A stretch of DNA of 64,000 nt, taken from CAVZCC01 sp963773765 (GTDB lineage: Bacteria > Actinomycetota > Acidimicrobiia > Acidimicrobiales > Microtrichaceae). The stretch is from the NCBI GenBank assembly GCA_963773765.1, contig CAVZCC010000008.1:124001-188000 (forward strand), in the 5' to 3' direction. The notes beneath the pieces were generated by a model. The model ran no database searches and was not told the DNA's origin. It was given only the letters and a program-made list of their open reading frames with translations. Of the stretch, positions 18,276-26,980 are shown one piece after another. The position numbers were made by a program, and so were the translations under genes. Positions within the stretch are counted from its first letter, which is position 1. Each line of letters starts with the position of its first letter.

Positions 18276-18904
18276 ATGGTCACTCCGGGCTTCCCCACCG
18301 ACCGCGCCGGGAGCCGTCGGTGGTGGTCCCGGTCAAGGCGTTCCGACCTGGCCAAGGTGCGGCTGTCGGGCGTGCTGGACCCGGCCGGGCGCGCCGCCCT
18401 GGCCCGGGCCATGGCGGCCCGGGTGCTGCGGGCCGCGGCGCCGCTTGCCGGTCACGGTGGTGTGCGACGACGAGGACGTGGCCGCCTGGGCCCGGGAGCA
18501 GGGGGCGGCGGTGGTGTGGACCCCGGGCACCGGCCTCAACGGGGCCGTGGCCGGCGCCGTGGACCGGGTCCGCGACGCCGGCGTGGCCCGGGTGGTGGTG
18601 GCCCACGCCGACCTCCCGTTCGCGACCGGCCTGGCCGAGTTGGCCGTGGCGGAACCGGACGAGGTGGTGCTGGTCCCCGACCGGCGCCGTGACGGCACCA
18701 ACGTGCTGTCGGTCCCCACCGACGCCGGGTTCGTGTTCGCCTACGGGGCGGGGTCCTTCGGCCGGCACCTGGCCGAGACCGAACGGATCGGCCGCCGGGC
18801 CCGGGTGGTGACGTCCGAGCAGCTGGGCTGGGACGTCGACGACCCCGAGCGACCTGGAGGTGCCGGCGCACCTGGGGATGCTGCCGGCGGAGGGAGCACC
18901 ATGA
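18276..18904 (+). CDS. cofC: 2-phospho-L-lactate guanylyltransferase type (CofC/FbiD), frameshifted
   Basis: About 205 residues. The conserved opening V-V-V-P-V-K-A-F, then D-L-A-K-V-R-L-S-G-V-L, V-V-V-A-H-A-D-L-P-F, V-V-L-V-P-D-R-R-R-D-G-T-N-V-L and F-G-R-H are the signature of CofC/FbiD nucleotidyltransferases. These activate phospholactate or phosphoenolpyruvate for coenzyme F420 synthesis. Frame changes near 18340, 18445 and 18850 each have the sense of one extra base. The true N-terminus may be the GTG codon just before the V-V-P-V-K motif instead of the ATG at 18276. The stop overlaps the next ATG as ATGA. Confidence 0.85.
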
Positions 18905-19659
18905 CCGCGTTGGACCGACCGCCCGCGTCGGTGGACCTGGAGGTCCCGGCCAGCGCGCTGGTGATCGTGGCCCACCCCGACGATGCCGAGTTCCAGTGCG
19001 GCGCCACCCTGGCCAAGTGGGCCCGGGCCGGCGCGTGGTCCACCACCTGGTGCTGACCGACGGGTCCAAGGGCACCTGGGACCGCACCGTCGACCAGTCC
19101 GAACTGGTCCGCCAGCGCAAGGACGAACAGCGACGGGCCGCCACCGTGCTGGGTGGCACCGGCGTGGTGTTCCTCGACGGCGTCGACGGGGAGCTGGAGG
19201 CCAACCGGTCGCGACGGGCCCAGGTGTGCGCCGTCATCCGTCGCCTCCGCCCCGACGTGGTCCTGGGCCACGACCCGTGGAAGCGGTACCGGCTCCACCC
19301 GGACCACCACGCCGCCGGCCGACTGTGCGTGGAGGGCATCGTGGCGGCCCGGGACCCGTTCTTCCACCCGGAGCAGCTGGTCGACGGCGTCACGCCCCAC
19401 CGCCCCGAGGCGCTGCTGCTGTTCGAGCCGGACGAGGCCGACCACGCCGAGACCGTGTCGGAGGCGGACCTGGCCGCCAAGCTGGCCGCGCTCGGAGGCC
19501 CACGCGAGCCAGATGGAGACGACGCACTTCTACAAGGGGGCCGAGGGCGACCCGCTGGAGCAGTTCCGGATCCGCCAGCGCGGACGCCTGGAACAGGCGG
19601 GCCGGTGGGCCGGGGTGCCGCTGGCCGAGGCCTACCACCTCATGGTCGACCAGCTCTGA
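18901..19659 (+). CDS. PIG-L family deacetylase (frameshifted)
   Basis: About 252 residues. The zinc motif A-H-P-D-D-A-E-F (near residue 26) and the second metal ligand region G-H-D-P-W with H-P-D-H-H-A-A-G define the LmbE/PIG-L family, which removes N-acetyl groups from GlcNAc-type substrates. In actinobacteria the relatives MshB and Mca act in mycothiol metabolism; the exact substrate here is not determined. Frames change near 19035 and 19498; the first has the sense of a missing base, unlike most breaks in this window. Coupled to cofC by an ATGA overlap. Confidence 0.85.
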
Positions 19660-19679
19660 GGCGACGCCGCGGAGTCGGT

Positions 19680-19724
19680 TCTGCGGGTACTGACCGACCT
19701 CGGGTGTCCGTCAGCACCCGCAGA
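19680..19724. terminator. Long hairpin between convergent genes
   Basis: 15-bp arms (19680-19694 and 19710-19724) with a single A-C mismatch and a 15-nt loop, between the ends of the PIG-L gene (19659) and the lipoprotein gene (19740). Probably a bidirectional terminator; no U-tract. Confidence 0.6.
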
Positions 19725-19739
19725 CGCCTGCCGGGAGCG

Positions 19740-20210
19740 TCACCCGGTCGCGCAGTTGGCCGGGCCCCACCGGTACACCTCCTGGATCGCCCCCAGGTAC
19801 TGCTGGTCCTGGGCCAACGCCACGAAGGCGTCCTGGTCCTCAGGGGGGTCCAACTCGACCACGCCGACGATGCCTTCACGGATGATCACCAACTGGGGCT
19901 GCACCTCCGCCGGGGCGGTGTCGGCCAGCTGTTGCGCCGCGGTGGCCTGTTCCTCGCTGAACACGCCGTCACTCTGCATGTTCAGGAAGGCCAGCAGGTC
20001 GTCGCAGAACGCCTCCGACGGCGCTGATGAACCGGAGGTCGTGGTCGTCGCGTCGTCGTCGGCCCCGGTCGTGGTGGTCGACCCGGCGTCCTCGGTCGTC
20101 GTGCTGCGATCCGCCTGGACGGTCCCGTCGGTGGATTCGTCATCGCCGCAGGCGCCGAGGACCCCGACCAGCAGGACCGTCACGACGCCGATGGTGATCC
20201 TGATGCGCAT
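19740..20210 (-). CDS. Putative lipoprotein, Thr-rich linker
   Basis: 156 residues from the ATG at 20210. The signal peptide is short (M-R-I-R-I-T-I-G-V-V-T-V-L-L-V) and ends in the lipobox L-G-A-C, so the mature protein should be anchored to the outer face of the membrane. A Ser/Thr/Asp linker (about residues 27-62) leads to a small helical domain with F-C-D-D-L-L-A-F-L and a C-terminal cysteine that may pair with the one near residue 70. No family recognised. Confidence 0.7.
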   Translation of the reverse strand: MRIRITIGVVTVLLVGVLGACGDDESTDGTVQADRSTTTEDAGSTTTTGADDDATTTTSGSSAPSEAFCDDLLAFLNMQSDGVFSEEQATAAQQLADTAPAEVQPQLVIIREGIVGVVELDPPEDQDAFVALAQDQQYLGAIQEVYRWGPANCATG

Positions 20211-20301
20211 GGTGCACGCTCCCACAGGGCCACGTGGTGGGAGCGGGATGCTCCGGCCCCAACCACGTCGACCGGACGGGCCGGCGACTTGAGCGGGCGG
20301 G

Positions 20302-21099
20302 TCAGCGGGCCAGCGGCGGACGGCCGTCGGTCGGCCCGCCGGCGAACGCCTGGGCGATGCCCAGCCACTCCTCCGCCGCCGGGCCGGAGACCACCAGCGA
20401 CAGGTCGTCACGGTGGCGGCGTTGGGTCACCAGGAGGCAGAAGTCGATGGCCGGGCCGCTGACCACGTCGGCGGCCGCTTCGTCGCCCCAGGCCCACTCC
20501 TGGCCGTCGGGCGCGACCAGCGCCACCCGGATCGGGGCGGACGGCACCTCCATGGCCCGGATGGCGTAGCTGAACGGCCGGGCCCGCACGCCGATGTCGG
20601 CCACGTGGCGCAACCGGCGTGACGCCTCCGGTTCGAGGCCCAGGGCGTCGCGGACGTCCTGGCCGTGGGCCCAGGTCTCCATGAGCCGGGCCGTCAGGAA
20701 CGACATGGCGCCCATGTCCGGGCCGTACCACGGCAGGCGCTGCCTGGGCTCCAGGCCTGCCGCGGCCCGGCCCAACGTGGCCGACGCGGTGTGCCACCAG
20801 TCCCGGCACCCGCCGGGCCCCAGGTCCCGGCCCCGCGCCGTGGCGGCCGCCACCGGATCGGTGCCGGTGTCCAGCGCGTGCGCCAGGTCGGCCCGGAAGC
20901 GGTCGGGATCGACCATGGCCGTGGTGCCGTGCTCGTCGAACGCGGCCAGGTGACCCAACTGGTCGGCGATGTCCCATCCCTCGGCCGGCGTGGGCGTCAG
21001 CAGGTCCTGGGACGCCAGGGGGTCCACCACCGCGGCCAGCGCTGCGACCTGGTCGGCCAGGTCGTCCCGCAGGGCGTCGAAGGGGTCGGTGGCGCTCAC
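20302..21099 (-). CDS. DinB/maleylpyruvate-isomerase-like protein (TIGR03084 type)
   Basis: 265 residues from a GTG at 21099. The N-terminal half is a four-helix mycothiol-dependent maleylpyruvate-isomerase fold: P-A-E-G-W-D-I-A-D-Q-L-G-H-L gives the first metal-type His, and M-E-T-W-A-H-G-Q-D-V supplies the later His ligand. The C-terminal half is the SCP2-like domain usual in the actinobacterial TIGR03084 group. The reaction is unknown. The start overlaps the previous stop as GTGA, so it is the third gene of the metG transcription unit. Confidence 0.83.
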   Translation of the reverse strand: MSATDPFDALRDDLADQVAALAAVVDPLASQDLLTPTPAEGWDIADQLGHLAAFDEHGTTAMVDPDRFRADLAHALDTGTDPVAAATARGRDLGPGGCRDWWHTASATLGRAAAGLEPRQRLPWYGPDMGAMSFLTARLMETWAHGQDVRDALGLEPEASRRLRHVADIGVRARPFSYAIRAMEVPSAPIRVALVAPDGQEWAWGDEAAADVVSGPAIDFCLLVTQRRHRDDLSLVVSGPAAEEWLGIAQAFAGGPTDGRPPLAR

Positions 21100-21968
21100 T
21101 TGCGGGCCGTGGTGGGCGGGGCGGTGTCGGGTGCCTCGGTGGCGTCCGGGGTCTCCGCACCGTCCTGGGTCTCGTCGGCCGACCCGCTGTCCAGGGCGGT
21201 GGTGACGGTCGAGTCATCCGGGACGGTGGACTCCGGGGCGACGCCGCCGGCGGCGAAGTCGGTGGGGTCGATGCGGGCCAGGACCTTCTTCTCCACGTCG
21301 TTGAGGAAGGTGGCCGGCGGGCGGGTGGACCCGATGTGCTGGATGGCGATGACCACGTCGCCGACCGCCATGATCGACCACTCCTGCACCGACTGGCCGT
21401 CCTCGGCCACGAAGGCGGCCGACACGTAGTCGGTGATCGGCGGCGTGCCCGAGGCCTCCTTGATGGTGACCTTGATGCGGGCGCCGGGAGCGAGCCGGAA
21501 GAACTCCTCGCACTGGCCCAGCGCCTGCTCGACCTCGCCGACGTACTCCCGGGCCGACTGCCAGCGGTCCACCCGGACCGCCTGGGAGATGACCGTGGAG
21601 TCGTTGGTGGTGTTGGTGTACACCGCGGCCTCCGTGTCCGACAGGGGCGTGGGCACCTTCACCACGTCGCCGCAGAACTCCGTGCCCAGCACGCCGAACG
21701 CCCCGAGCGCCGGGTCACCCGCGGCCCACCCCGGCGGGAGGTCGCCGGGCGCAACCAGTGCCTGCGCGGGGTCGACGGTCCCGGCCAGGCGGGTCTGGTC
21801 CACGCGGACGGCGCTGGACTCCTCGAACTTCACGAACTGCAGGGGGTACGACGCGGCCAGGCCGATGGCGACGCCGCTGGCGGCCAGCAGCGCGATGAGC
21901 AGCAGGAGCTTGCCGCCCTTGGTGCCCAGCCGCTTGAAGAACGAGCCCACCCGTTGACCGATGCTCAC
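21096..21968 (-). CDS. Membrane-anchored protein of unknown function
   Basis: 290 residues from a GTG at 21968 that overlaps the metG stop (GTGA). A cytoplasmic basic start is followed by one hydrophobic segment (about residues 18-40), then an extracytoplasmic domain of about 200 residues with G-W-A-A-G-D-P-A-L, Y-T-N-T-T-N-D-S-T-V-I and W-S-I-M-A-V-G-D-V-V-I-A. The Asp/Thr/Ala-rich C-terminal tail looks disordered. It resembles sensor-like exported domains of actinobacteria, but no named family is claimed. The stop overlaps the next gene's start. Confidence 0.65.
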   Translation of the reverse strand: MSIGQRVGSFFKRLGTKGGKLLLLIALLAASGVAIGLAASYPLQFVKFEESSAVRVDQTRLAGTVDPAQALVAPGDLPPGWAAGDPALGAFGVLGTEFCGDVVKVPTPLSDTEAAVYTNTTNDSTVISQAVRVDRWQSAREYVGEVEQALGQCEEFFRLAPGARIKVTIKEASGTPPITDYVSAAFVAEDGQSVQEWSIMAVGDVVIAIQHIGSTRPPATFLNDVEKKVLARIDPTDFAAGGVAPESTVPDDSTVTTALDSGSADETQDGAETPDATEAPDTAPPTTARK

Positions 21969-23716
21969 GACGCTGCCCCATGCGGATCGTCGGCCGGTGT
22001 CCCACCGAACCGTGCTGACCATTCCTCGAGTTCCTCCGGTGCCAGCTTGCGGAACAGCAGGCCGGTCGGCACCAGCGTGTCACCGGGGCGGACCACCGCC
22101 GCGGCAGCCTCCCGGAGCCCCGTGTCCAGGCACAGCGGGACGTCCAGCGCGTCCGGGAAGGCCAGGCGCAACGTGTGCGCCGCCGCGGGCACGAACGGGG
22201 TGGAGGCCACGGCGTGGACCAGGGCGATCGGCCAGGGCGGTCCGCAACGTGCACGCGGTGCGCTCCGGGTCGGTCTTGACCGTCTTCCACGGCTCCCGGG
22301 CCTCCAGGTAGACGTTGCCCTCCGCCCACAGGGCCCGGAGCGCCCCGCGGCCTTGCGGAACTCCAGCGCGTCCAGGTGGCCCAGGTACTCGGCCAACCGC
22401 TCGTCGACCCGCGCCGCCAGTTCGGCCTCCTCCGCGCCGGGTTCGCCCCCGGTGGGGACCACCTCACCGAAGTGGCGCACCACCTGGGTCACGGTCCGGT
22501 TCACGAAGTTGCCGAAGGTCCCGACGAGGTCCTTGTTGACGGCGTCGCCGAACAGGTCCCAGGTGAAGCTGGCGTCGTCGGACTCCGGGGCGTTGGCCAT
22601 GAGGTACCAGCGCCAGTAGTCCGCCGGGAGCAGCTCCAGCGCGTCGGACATGAACACGCCGCGGTGTTCCGAGGTGGAGAACTTGCCGCCGTAGTAGGTG
22701 AGCCAGTTGAACGACTTGAGCCGGTCGACCAGCTTCCACGGCTCGCCGGACCCCAGGAGGGTGGCCGGGAAGCTGAGGGTGTGGAACGGGACGTTGTCCT
22801 TGCCCATGAACTGGGTGTAGGTCACGTCGGCCGCGCCGCGGTCGGTGCGCCACCACCGGTCGAACTGCGCCGGGGCCTCCTCCGGGGTGAACCGCTCGTC
22901 GGCCCACTCGCGGGTGGCGCCCAGGTAGCCGATCGGGGCGTCGAACCACACGTACCAGACCTTGCCCGCCGCCTCCGGGAAGTCGTCCGGATCCACCGGG
23001 AACCCCCAGGCCAGGTCGCGGGTGATGCCCCGGTCCCCCAGGCCCTCGTCCAGCCACTTGTAGGCGATGGAGCTGGTCAGCTGGGCCCAGTCGTCCTTGG
23101 TGTCCACCCAGGCCCGGATGCGGTCGGCCAGCCTGGACTGGAGCAGGAACACGTGGGCGCTGTCGCGGACCTCCAGGTCCGTGGAGCCGGACACGGCGCT
23201 GCGGGGCTCGATGAGCTCGGTCGGGTCCAGCTGCTTGCCGCAGTTCTCGCACTGGTCGCCCCGGGCCCGCTCATAGCCGCAGTTGGGACAGGTGCCGATG
23301 ACGTAGCGGTCCGGCAGGAACCGTCCGTCCGCCACCGAGTACACCTGGGCCGTGGTGCGGATCTCGGTGTAGCCCTCGTCCCGCAGCCGGCGGGCCAGGT
23401 GGTCGGTGAGGTGCCGGTTCTGCGGGCGCGACGTGCGGCCGAACCAGTCCCAGGACAGGCCGAAGCGCTCCCCCAGGTCCTTCTGGATCTCGTGCTGCTC
23501 GGCGCAGTAGTCGGCCACGTCCTGGCCCACCTCCAGCGCCGCCAGCTCGGCCGGCGTGCCGTGCTCGTCGGTGGCACAGATGGCCAGCACGTCGTGGCCG
23601 GCGGCGCGCAGGTAGCGGGCGTACACGTCCGCCGGGAGCATGGACCCCACGAGGTTGCCGAGGTGCTTCACGCCGTTGATGTACGGCAGGGCGCTGGTGA
23701 TGAGGTGTCGGGCCAC
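21965..23716 (-). CDS. metG: Methionyl-tRNA synthetase (frameshifted internal segment)
   Basis: 583 residues from the GTG at 23716, which starts V-A-R-H-L-I-T-S-A-L-P-Y-I-N-G. Class I synthetase motifs: the HIGH equivalent is H-L-G-N and the KMSKS equivalent is K-F-S-T-S. A zinc knuckle C-P-N-C...C-E-N-C lies in the connective domain. A stretch of about 35 codons (roughly 22345 to 22240) is out of frame; in the neighbouring frame it reads as normal MetRS anticodon-binding domain sequence (A-L-R-A-L-W-A-E-G-N-V-Y). The two compensating breaks are therefore best read as sequence errors in an essential gene. First gene of a three-gene unit with 4-bp overlaps. Confidence 0.93.
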   Translation of the reverse strand: MARHLITSALPYINGVKHLGNLVGSMLPADVYARYLRAAGHDVLAICATDEHGTPAELAALEVGQDVADYCAEQHEIQKDLGERFGLSWDWFGRTSRPQNRHLTDHLARRLRDEGYTEIRTTAQVYSVADGRFLPDRYVIGTCPNCGYERARGDQCENCGKQLDPTELIEPRSAVSGSTDLEVRDSAHVFLLQSRLADRIRAWVDTKDDWAQLTSSIAYKWLDEGLGDRGITRDLAWGFPVDPDDFPEAAGKVWYVWFDAPIGYLGATREWADERFTPEEAPAQFDRWWRTDRGAADVTYTQFMGKDNVPFHTLSFPATLLGSGEPWKLVDRLKSFNWLTYYGGKFSTSEHRGVFMSDALELLPADYWRWYLMANAPESDDASFTWDLFGDAVNKDLVGTFGNFVNRTVTQVVRHFGEVVPTGGEPGAEEAELAARVDERLAEYLGHLDALEFRKAAGRSGPCGRRATSTWRPGSRGRRSRPTRSAPRARCGPPWPIALVHAVASTPFVPAAAHTLRLAFPDALDVPLCLDTGLREAAAAVVRPGDTLVPTGLLFRKLAPEELEEWSARFGGTPADDPHGAAS

Positions 23717-23758
23717 GGTGCCGTCGATCGTACCGGTGCCCGGGGCGGCGGCGGTTCC

Positions 23759-24550
23759 ATGGCCCCCGTCCCTACGCTCGGTGCCGTGGGTGGACCAGGC
23801 GGGGTGGACGGACCGGAGAGCGGCGGACCGGGGAGCGGCGGACCGGCGGTGGCGGGGGTGGACGGGTGCCGGGCCGGCTGGGTGGTGGCCGTGGCCCGGG
23901 CCGTGGCCGGCACCGGTCCGCCGGAGGTCCGCTCGGTGGAGGTGCACCCCACGCTGGACGCGGTGATGGAGCGGGTGGACCGGGCCGAGCTGTGGTGGGT
24001 GGCAGTGGACATGCCGATCGGCCTGCCCGCAGCAGGTCCACGGCCGTGCGACGCGGAGGCCCGCCGGCTGCTCGGTCCCCGCCGCTCGTCGGTGTTCCCG
24101 ACCCCCGCCCGCGTCGTGCTCGACGCCACGGACTACCTCGACGCCCTCGTACGGTCACGGGCCGCGATCGGGTCCGGGCTGTCCCGGCAGTCCTGGAACC
24201 TGGTGCCCCGCATCGCCGAGCTGGACGCCCTCCTCACCACCTCCCGGTGCCGGACGGTCCTGGAGTCCCACCCCGAGTTGGCCTTCGCCGTCCTGGCCGG
24301 GGCACCGATGCGGCATCCCAAGAAGACCATCGCCGGTCGCCGGGAGCGGCTCCGTGTGCTGCGGCCGTTCGTGGAGGACCACTGGACCCGCCCGGCCGCC
24401 GCGCCCCGGGGAGCGGGGGGCGACGACGTGCTGGACGCGCTCGTGCTGGCGGTCCGCGCCGCGCAGTGGGCCACCGGCGCGGTCCCAGCGGTCGTCACGG
24501 GCGGCACCGACCGGGACGACCGCGGCCGGCCCATGCAGATCAGGGGCTGA
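23759..24550 (+). CDS. DUF429 family protein (RNase H-fold predicted nuclease)
   Basis: 263 residues from the ATG at 23759; the conserved part starts only at V-A-G-V-D-G-C-R-A-G-W-V (near residue 31), so a later start is possible. Other DUF429 features are W-V-A-V-D-M-P-I-G-L-P, R-R-S-S-V-F-P-T-P, E-S-H-P-E-L-A-F and D-D-V-L-D-A-L-V-L-A. The family is thought to be an RNase H-like nuclease on structural grounds; its role is unknown. It is divergent from metG (42 bp) and ends 31 bp before a perfect long hairpin. Confidence 0.82.
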   Translation: MAPVPTLGAVGGPGGVDGPESGGPGSGGPAVAGVDGCRAGWVVAVARAVAGTGPPEVRSVEVHPTLDAVMERVDRAELWWVAVDMPIGLPAAGPRPCDAEARRLLGPRRSSVFPTPARVVLDATDYLDALVRSRAAIGSGLSRQSWNLVPRIAELDALLTTSRCRTVLESHPELAFAVLAGAPMRHPKKTIAGRRERLRVLRPFVEDHWTRPAAAPRGAGGDDVLDALVLAVRAAQWATGAVPAVVTGGTDRDDRGRPMQIRG

Positions 24551-24581
24551 GGCAACGGCATCCGCCGACCCACCCGGTGGC

Positions 24582-24633
24582 CGCTTTGTGCTGCGAGCCG
24601 CGACCTAGAGGTCGCGGCTCGCAGCACAAAGCG
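24582..24633. terminator. Perfect 25-bp hairpin with 2-nt loop
   Basis: The left arm (24582-24606) and right arm (24609-24633) are perfect complements; only AG (24607-24608) separates them. It lies between the convergent DUF429 (ends 24550) and HIT (ends 24643) genes and should terminate on both strands or form a cruciform. It is far longer than a normal intrinsic terminator stem. Confidence 0.75.
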
Positions 24634-24642
24634 TGTGGGGGG

Positions 24643-25101
24643 TCAGCCCTCGGCGGGGCCGAGCGCATCGGCGGTCGCCCGGAGCCGGTCGGCCACCTCA
24701 GCGGCCTCGTCGTCGGACCGGTACCGGCTGCGGGGCCAGAAGAACCCCTTGAGGCCGTCCTTGCGGTTGCGGGGCACCACGTGGGTGTGGAGGTGGGGCA
24801 CCGACTGCGACACCACGTTGTTCATCGCCACGAAGCTCCCCGCCGCGTCCGTCCCCTGCTGGACGACCCGGGACAGGAACTGGACCCGCTCGAAGTAGTG
24901 GCCGACCTGGTCCACGGGCAGGTCCCCCAGCGTGACGTGGTGGCCCACCGGCACCACCAGCGTGTGGCCGGCGAACAGCGGCGTCCGGTCCAGGAACGCC
25001 ACCACGGCATGGTCCCGCCACACCAGGTGGGCGGGCGCGTCGCCGGCCACGATGGCGCAGAACACGCAGTCGGGCTCGGTCGGGGACGCGGACCGGGTCA
25101 T
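24643..25101 (-). CDS. HIT family hydrolase
   Basis: 152 residues from the ATG at 25101. Contains the histidine triad H-L-H-T-H-V-V-P, the upstream C-V-F-C zinc-type pair near residues 12-15, and D-R-T-P-L-F-A-G-H-T-L-V-V-P. HIT proteins hydrolyse nucleotide-phosphoramidate or dinucleoside substrates. The C-terminal tail (F-W-P-R-S-R-Y onward) is longer than in minimal HIT proteins. Divergent from the exonuclease gene at 25156. Confidence 0.9.
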   Translation of the reverse strand: MTRSASPTEPDCVFCAIVAGDAPAHLVWRDHAVVAFLDRTPLFAGHTLVVPVGHHVTLGDLPVDQVGHYFERVQFLSRVVQQGTDAAGSFVAMNNVVSQSVPHLHTHVVPRNRKDGLKGFFWPRSRYRSDDEAAEVADRLRATADALGPAEG

Positions 25102-25155
25102 GGTCACGCCAGGACGGTACCGGACGGTGTCAGGGGGCCTGCCTACGATCCTGAC

Positions 25156-25830
25156 GTGGACACGGCTGCCGACCTCCCCGTGTACGGCCTGGACATCGAG
25201 ACGGACACCTCGGTCGACGGGCTGGACCCGGCGGTCTCCCCCGTGGTCGCGGTGGCCGTGGTCTCCGCGGAGCACCAGCACGTGGTCCTCGGCCCGGAAC
25301 CGGAGCTCCTGGCCGCGGTCGACCGGCTCCTGTCCCGGTTGCCGCCGGGCCTGCTCGTCACCTGGAACGGCGCGGGGTTCGACCTCCCCTTCCTGGCCGA
25401 CCGGTCCCGTCTGGCCGGGGTGCCGCTGTCGCTGCGACTGTGGGCGGACCCGGCGCTGGGGGGCCGGGACTCGTCCCTGCCCGGCCACCGGGAACGCTAC
25501 CGGGCCACCTGGTTCGGCCACCGCCACCTGGACGGCTACCGCCTCTACCGGGCGGACGTGGGCCGCACCCTGGGCCTGTCCTGCGGTCTCAAGCCCCTGG
25601 CGCGCCTGGTGGGCCTGCATCCGGTGGAGGTGGACCGCGGCCGGATCCACCAACTCGGGCGGGAGGAGCTCCGGGCCTACGTCGCCAGTGACGCCCACCT
25701 GGCCCGTCAGCTGGTCCTCCGTCGCCTGCCGGCCGCGGCCCGGTTCGCGGACCCGGCGGGGCCGCCGCCGGCCGGGGAGGGGTCCCCGGCCGTGGTGGAA
25801 CCCCGCTGTCGTACCGTCACTGCAGACTGA
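25156..25830 (+). CDS. DEDDy-type 3'-5' exonuclease (RNase H-like)
   Basis: 224 residues from a GTG at 25156, giving V-D-T-A-A-D-L-P-V-Y-G. All three exonuclease motifs are present: Exo I G-L-D-I-E-T-D (near residue 12), Exo II T-W-N-G-A-G-F-D-L-P (near 77), Exo III Y-V-A-S-D-A-H-L (near 180), where Tyr marks the DEDDy subclass. It should degrade DNA or RNA 3'-5' in the cytoplasm. No polymerase or helicase domain is attached. It is probably transcribed with the following gene. Confidence 0.85.
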   Translation: MDTAADLPVYGLDIETDTSVDGLDPAVSPVVAVAVVSAEHQHVVLGPEPELLAAVDRLLSRLPPGLLVTWNGAGFDLPFLADRSRLAGVPLSLRLWADPALGGRDSSLPGHRERYRATWFGHRHLDGYRLYRADVGRTLGLSCGLKPLARLVGLHPVEVDRGRIHQLGREELRAYVASDAHLARQLVLRRLPAAARFADPAGPPPAGEGSPAVVEPRCRTVTAD

Positions 25831-25924
25831 GCAGCACACGGGTCGGACCCTCCCCCTGGGTCCCACATGCCGGCCGGAACCGTCCGGGCGGCCCCACGGC
25901 GGCGTCGCCGCCCGGAGGACCCGC

Positions 25925-26818
25925 ATGCCTGCCCACCCCGAACCAGCGCACGCCGCCCGCAATCATCGGTCGGGTCCGCCTCCACCACCGCCCCGGTTCC
26001 GGCCCGGGCCCCGACCGGCGGCGGAGCTGGACGCGGCGGCAGACGCGGTCATGGGTCTGCTGGACAACCTCGACCCGTACCTGCTCGTGGTGGTCCTCTC
26101 GGGCGGCAGGGATGCCGACGACCTGGCCGTACGGCCCATCCCGGCGGACCCCCGCTGCGGCGGAGCCGGTCTGTTCGGCCTGACGGCGCCGGCCGGATCC
26201 CTCCTGGTGGGGGCGTCGTTCCCGGTCCAGCACGAGGACACCGACGCTCTGGTGGACATCATCGTCACCTGCACCGGCACGGTCCGATCGCGCCTCCGGG
26301 AACAGGGCGGTGCGCCGCGGGAGCTGCCCACACCCGCGGGCGGTGTCGTCGTGGACGCGCTGCACCGGCTCCTGGGACTGCCGGCTCCGGGCGAGCCTCC
26401 CCCGCTGGCCGCGCTCTACATGGGGCTCTGGCTCCACCAGCTCCTCCCCCCGGCCCTGGACGGCCGGCAGCTGACCTGGGCCGCCGCGGTGGACGCCTAC
26501 CCGGACCCGCCGGCCTGCGGCCCGGTCCCGCCCTCGGTGGAGACCCTGGCCCGGTCCGCCACGGACGTGGTGCGGACGGCCAGCTGGGACGGGCTCCGCC
26601 AGGCCACCGCCATCGGCCGGTTGCACATCCCCGAACTGGCCCCGGAGGAGGCGGCGTGGATGGACAGCACCCTCTTCGCCCGCTGGCTCGTGGAATCCTT
26701 CCCTCCCCTGGAGGACGCACTGGAGGTGCTGGTGGCACAGGGCGCCTCTGAGGTCGCAGCCGGTGTGGCGGCGGTGGCTCGGCACCTGGGGCTCACCGTG
26801 GAGGTCGGCGGAACGTGA
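25925..26818 (+). CDS. Hypothetical protein, helical, unknown
   Basis: 297 residues. A Pro-rich disordered start (residues 1-34) is followed by L-L-D-N-L-D-P-Y-L-L-V-V-V-L-S-G-G and a mostly helical, Ala/Leu-rich body with Y-M-G-L-W-L-H-Q-L-L-P-P and F-P-P-L-E-D-A-L-E-V-L-V. Coding bias is strong throughout. No conserved catalytic pattern is visible and no family is recognised. It lies 94 bp after the exonuclease gene on the same strand. Confidence 0.55.
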   Translation: MPAHPEPAHAARNHRSGPPPPPPRFRPGPRPAAELDAAADAVMGLLDNLDPYLLVVVLSGGRDADDLAVRPIPADPRCGGAGLFGLTAPAGSLLVGASFPVQHEDTDALVDIIVTCTGTVRSRLREQGGAPRELPTPAGGVVVDALHRLLGLPAPGEPPPLAALYMGLWLHQLLPPALDGRQLTWAAAVDAYPDPPACGPVPPSVETLARSATDVVRTASWDGLRQATAIGRLHIPELAPEEAAWMDSTLFARWLVESFPPLEDALEVLVAQGASEVAAGVAAVARHLGLTVEVGGT

Positions 26819-26980
26819 CCGCGGGGCCATGGATGTGTCGCCACAGGTGAGCGGCGTGCGAAGCTTGCATGAGCAGCAAGTGAATCCGGGACCGGTGACG
26901 CTCCCGCCGCGGCGAGCCGCGGCCTAGTCTCCGCCCGGACGTGGGAGCACCCGCCGCGGGCGGGAGGAACCGGGGAGTGC

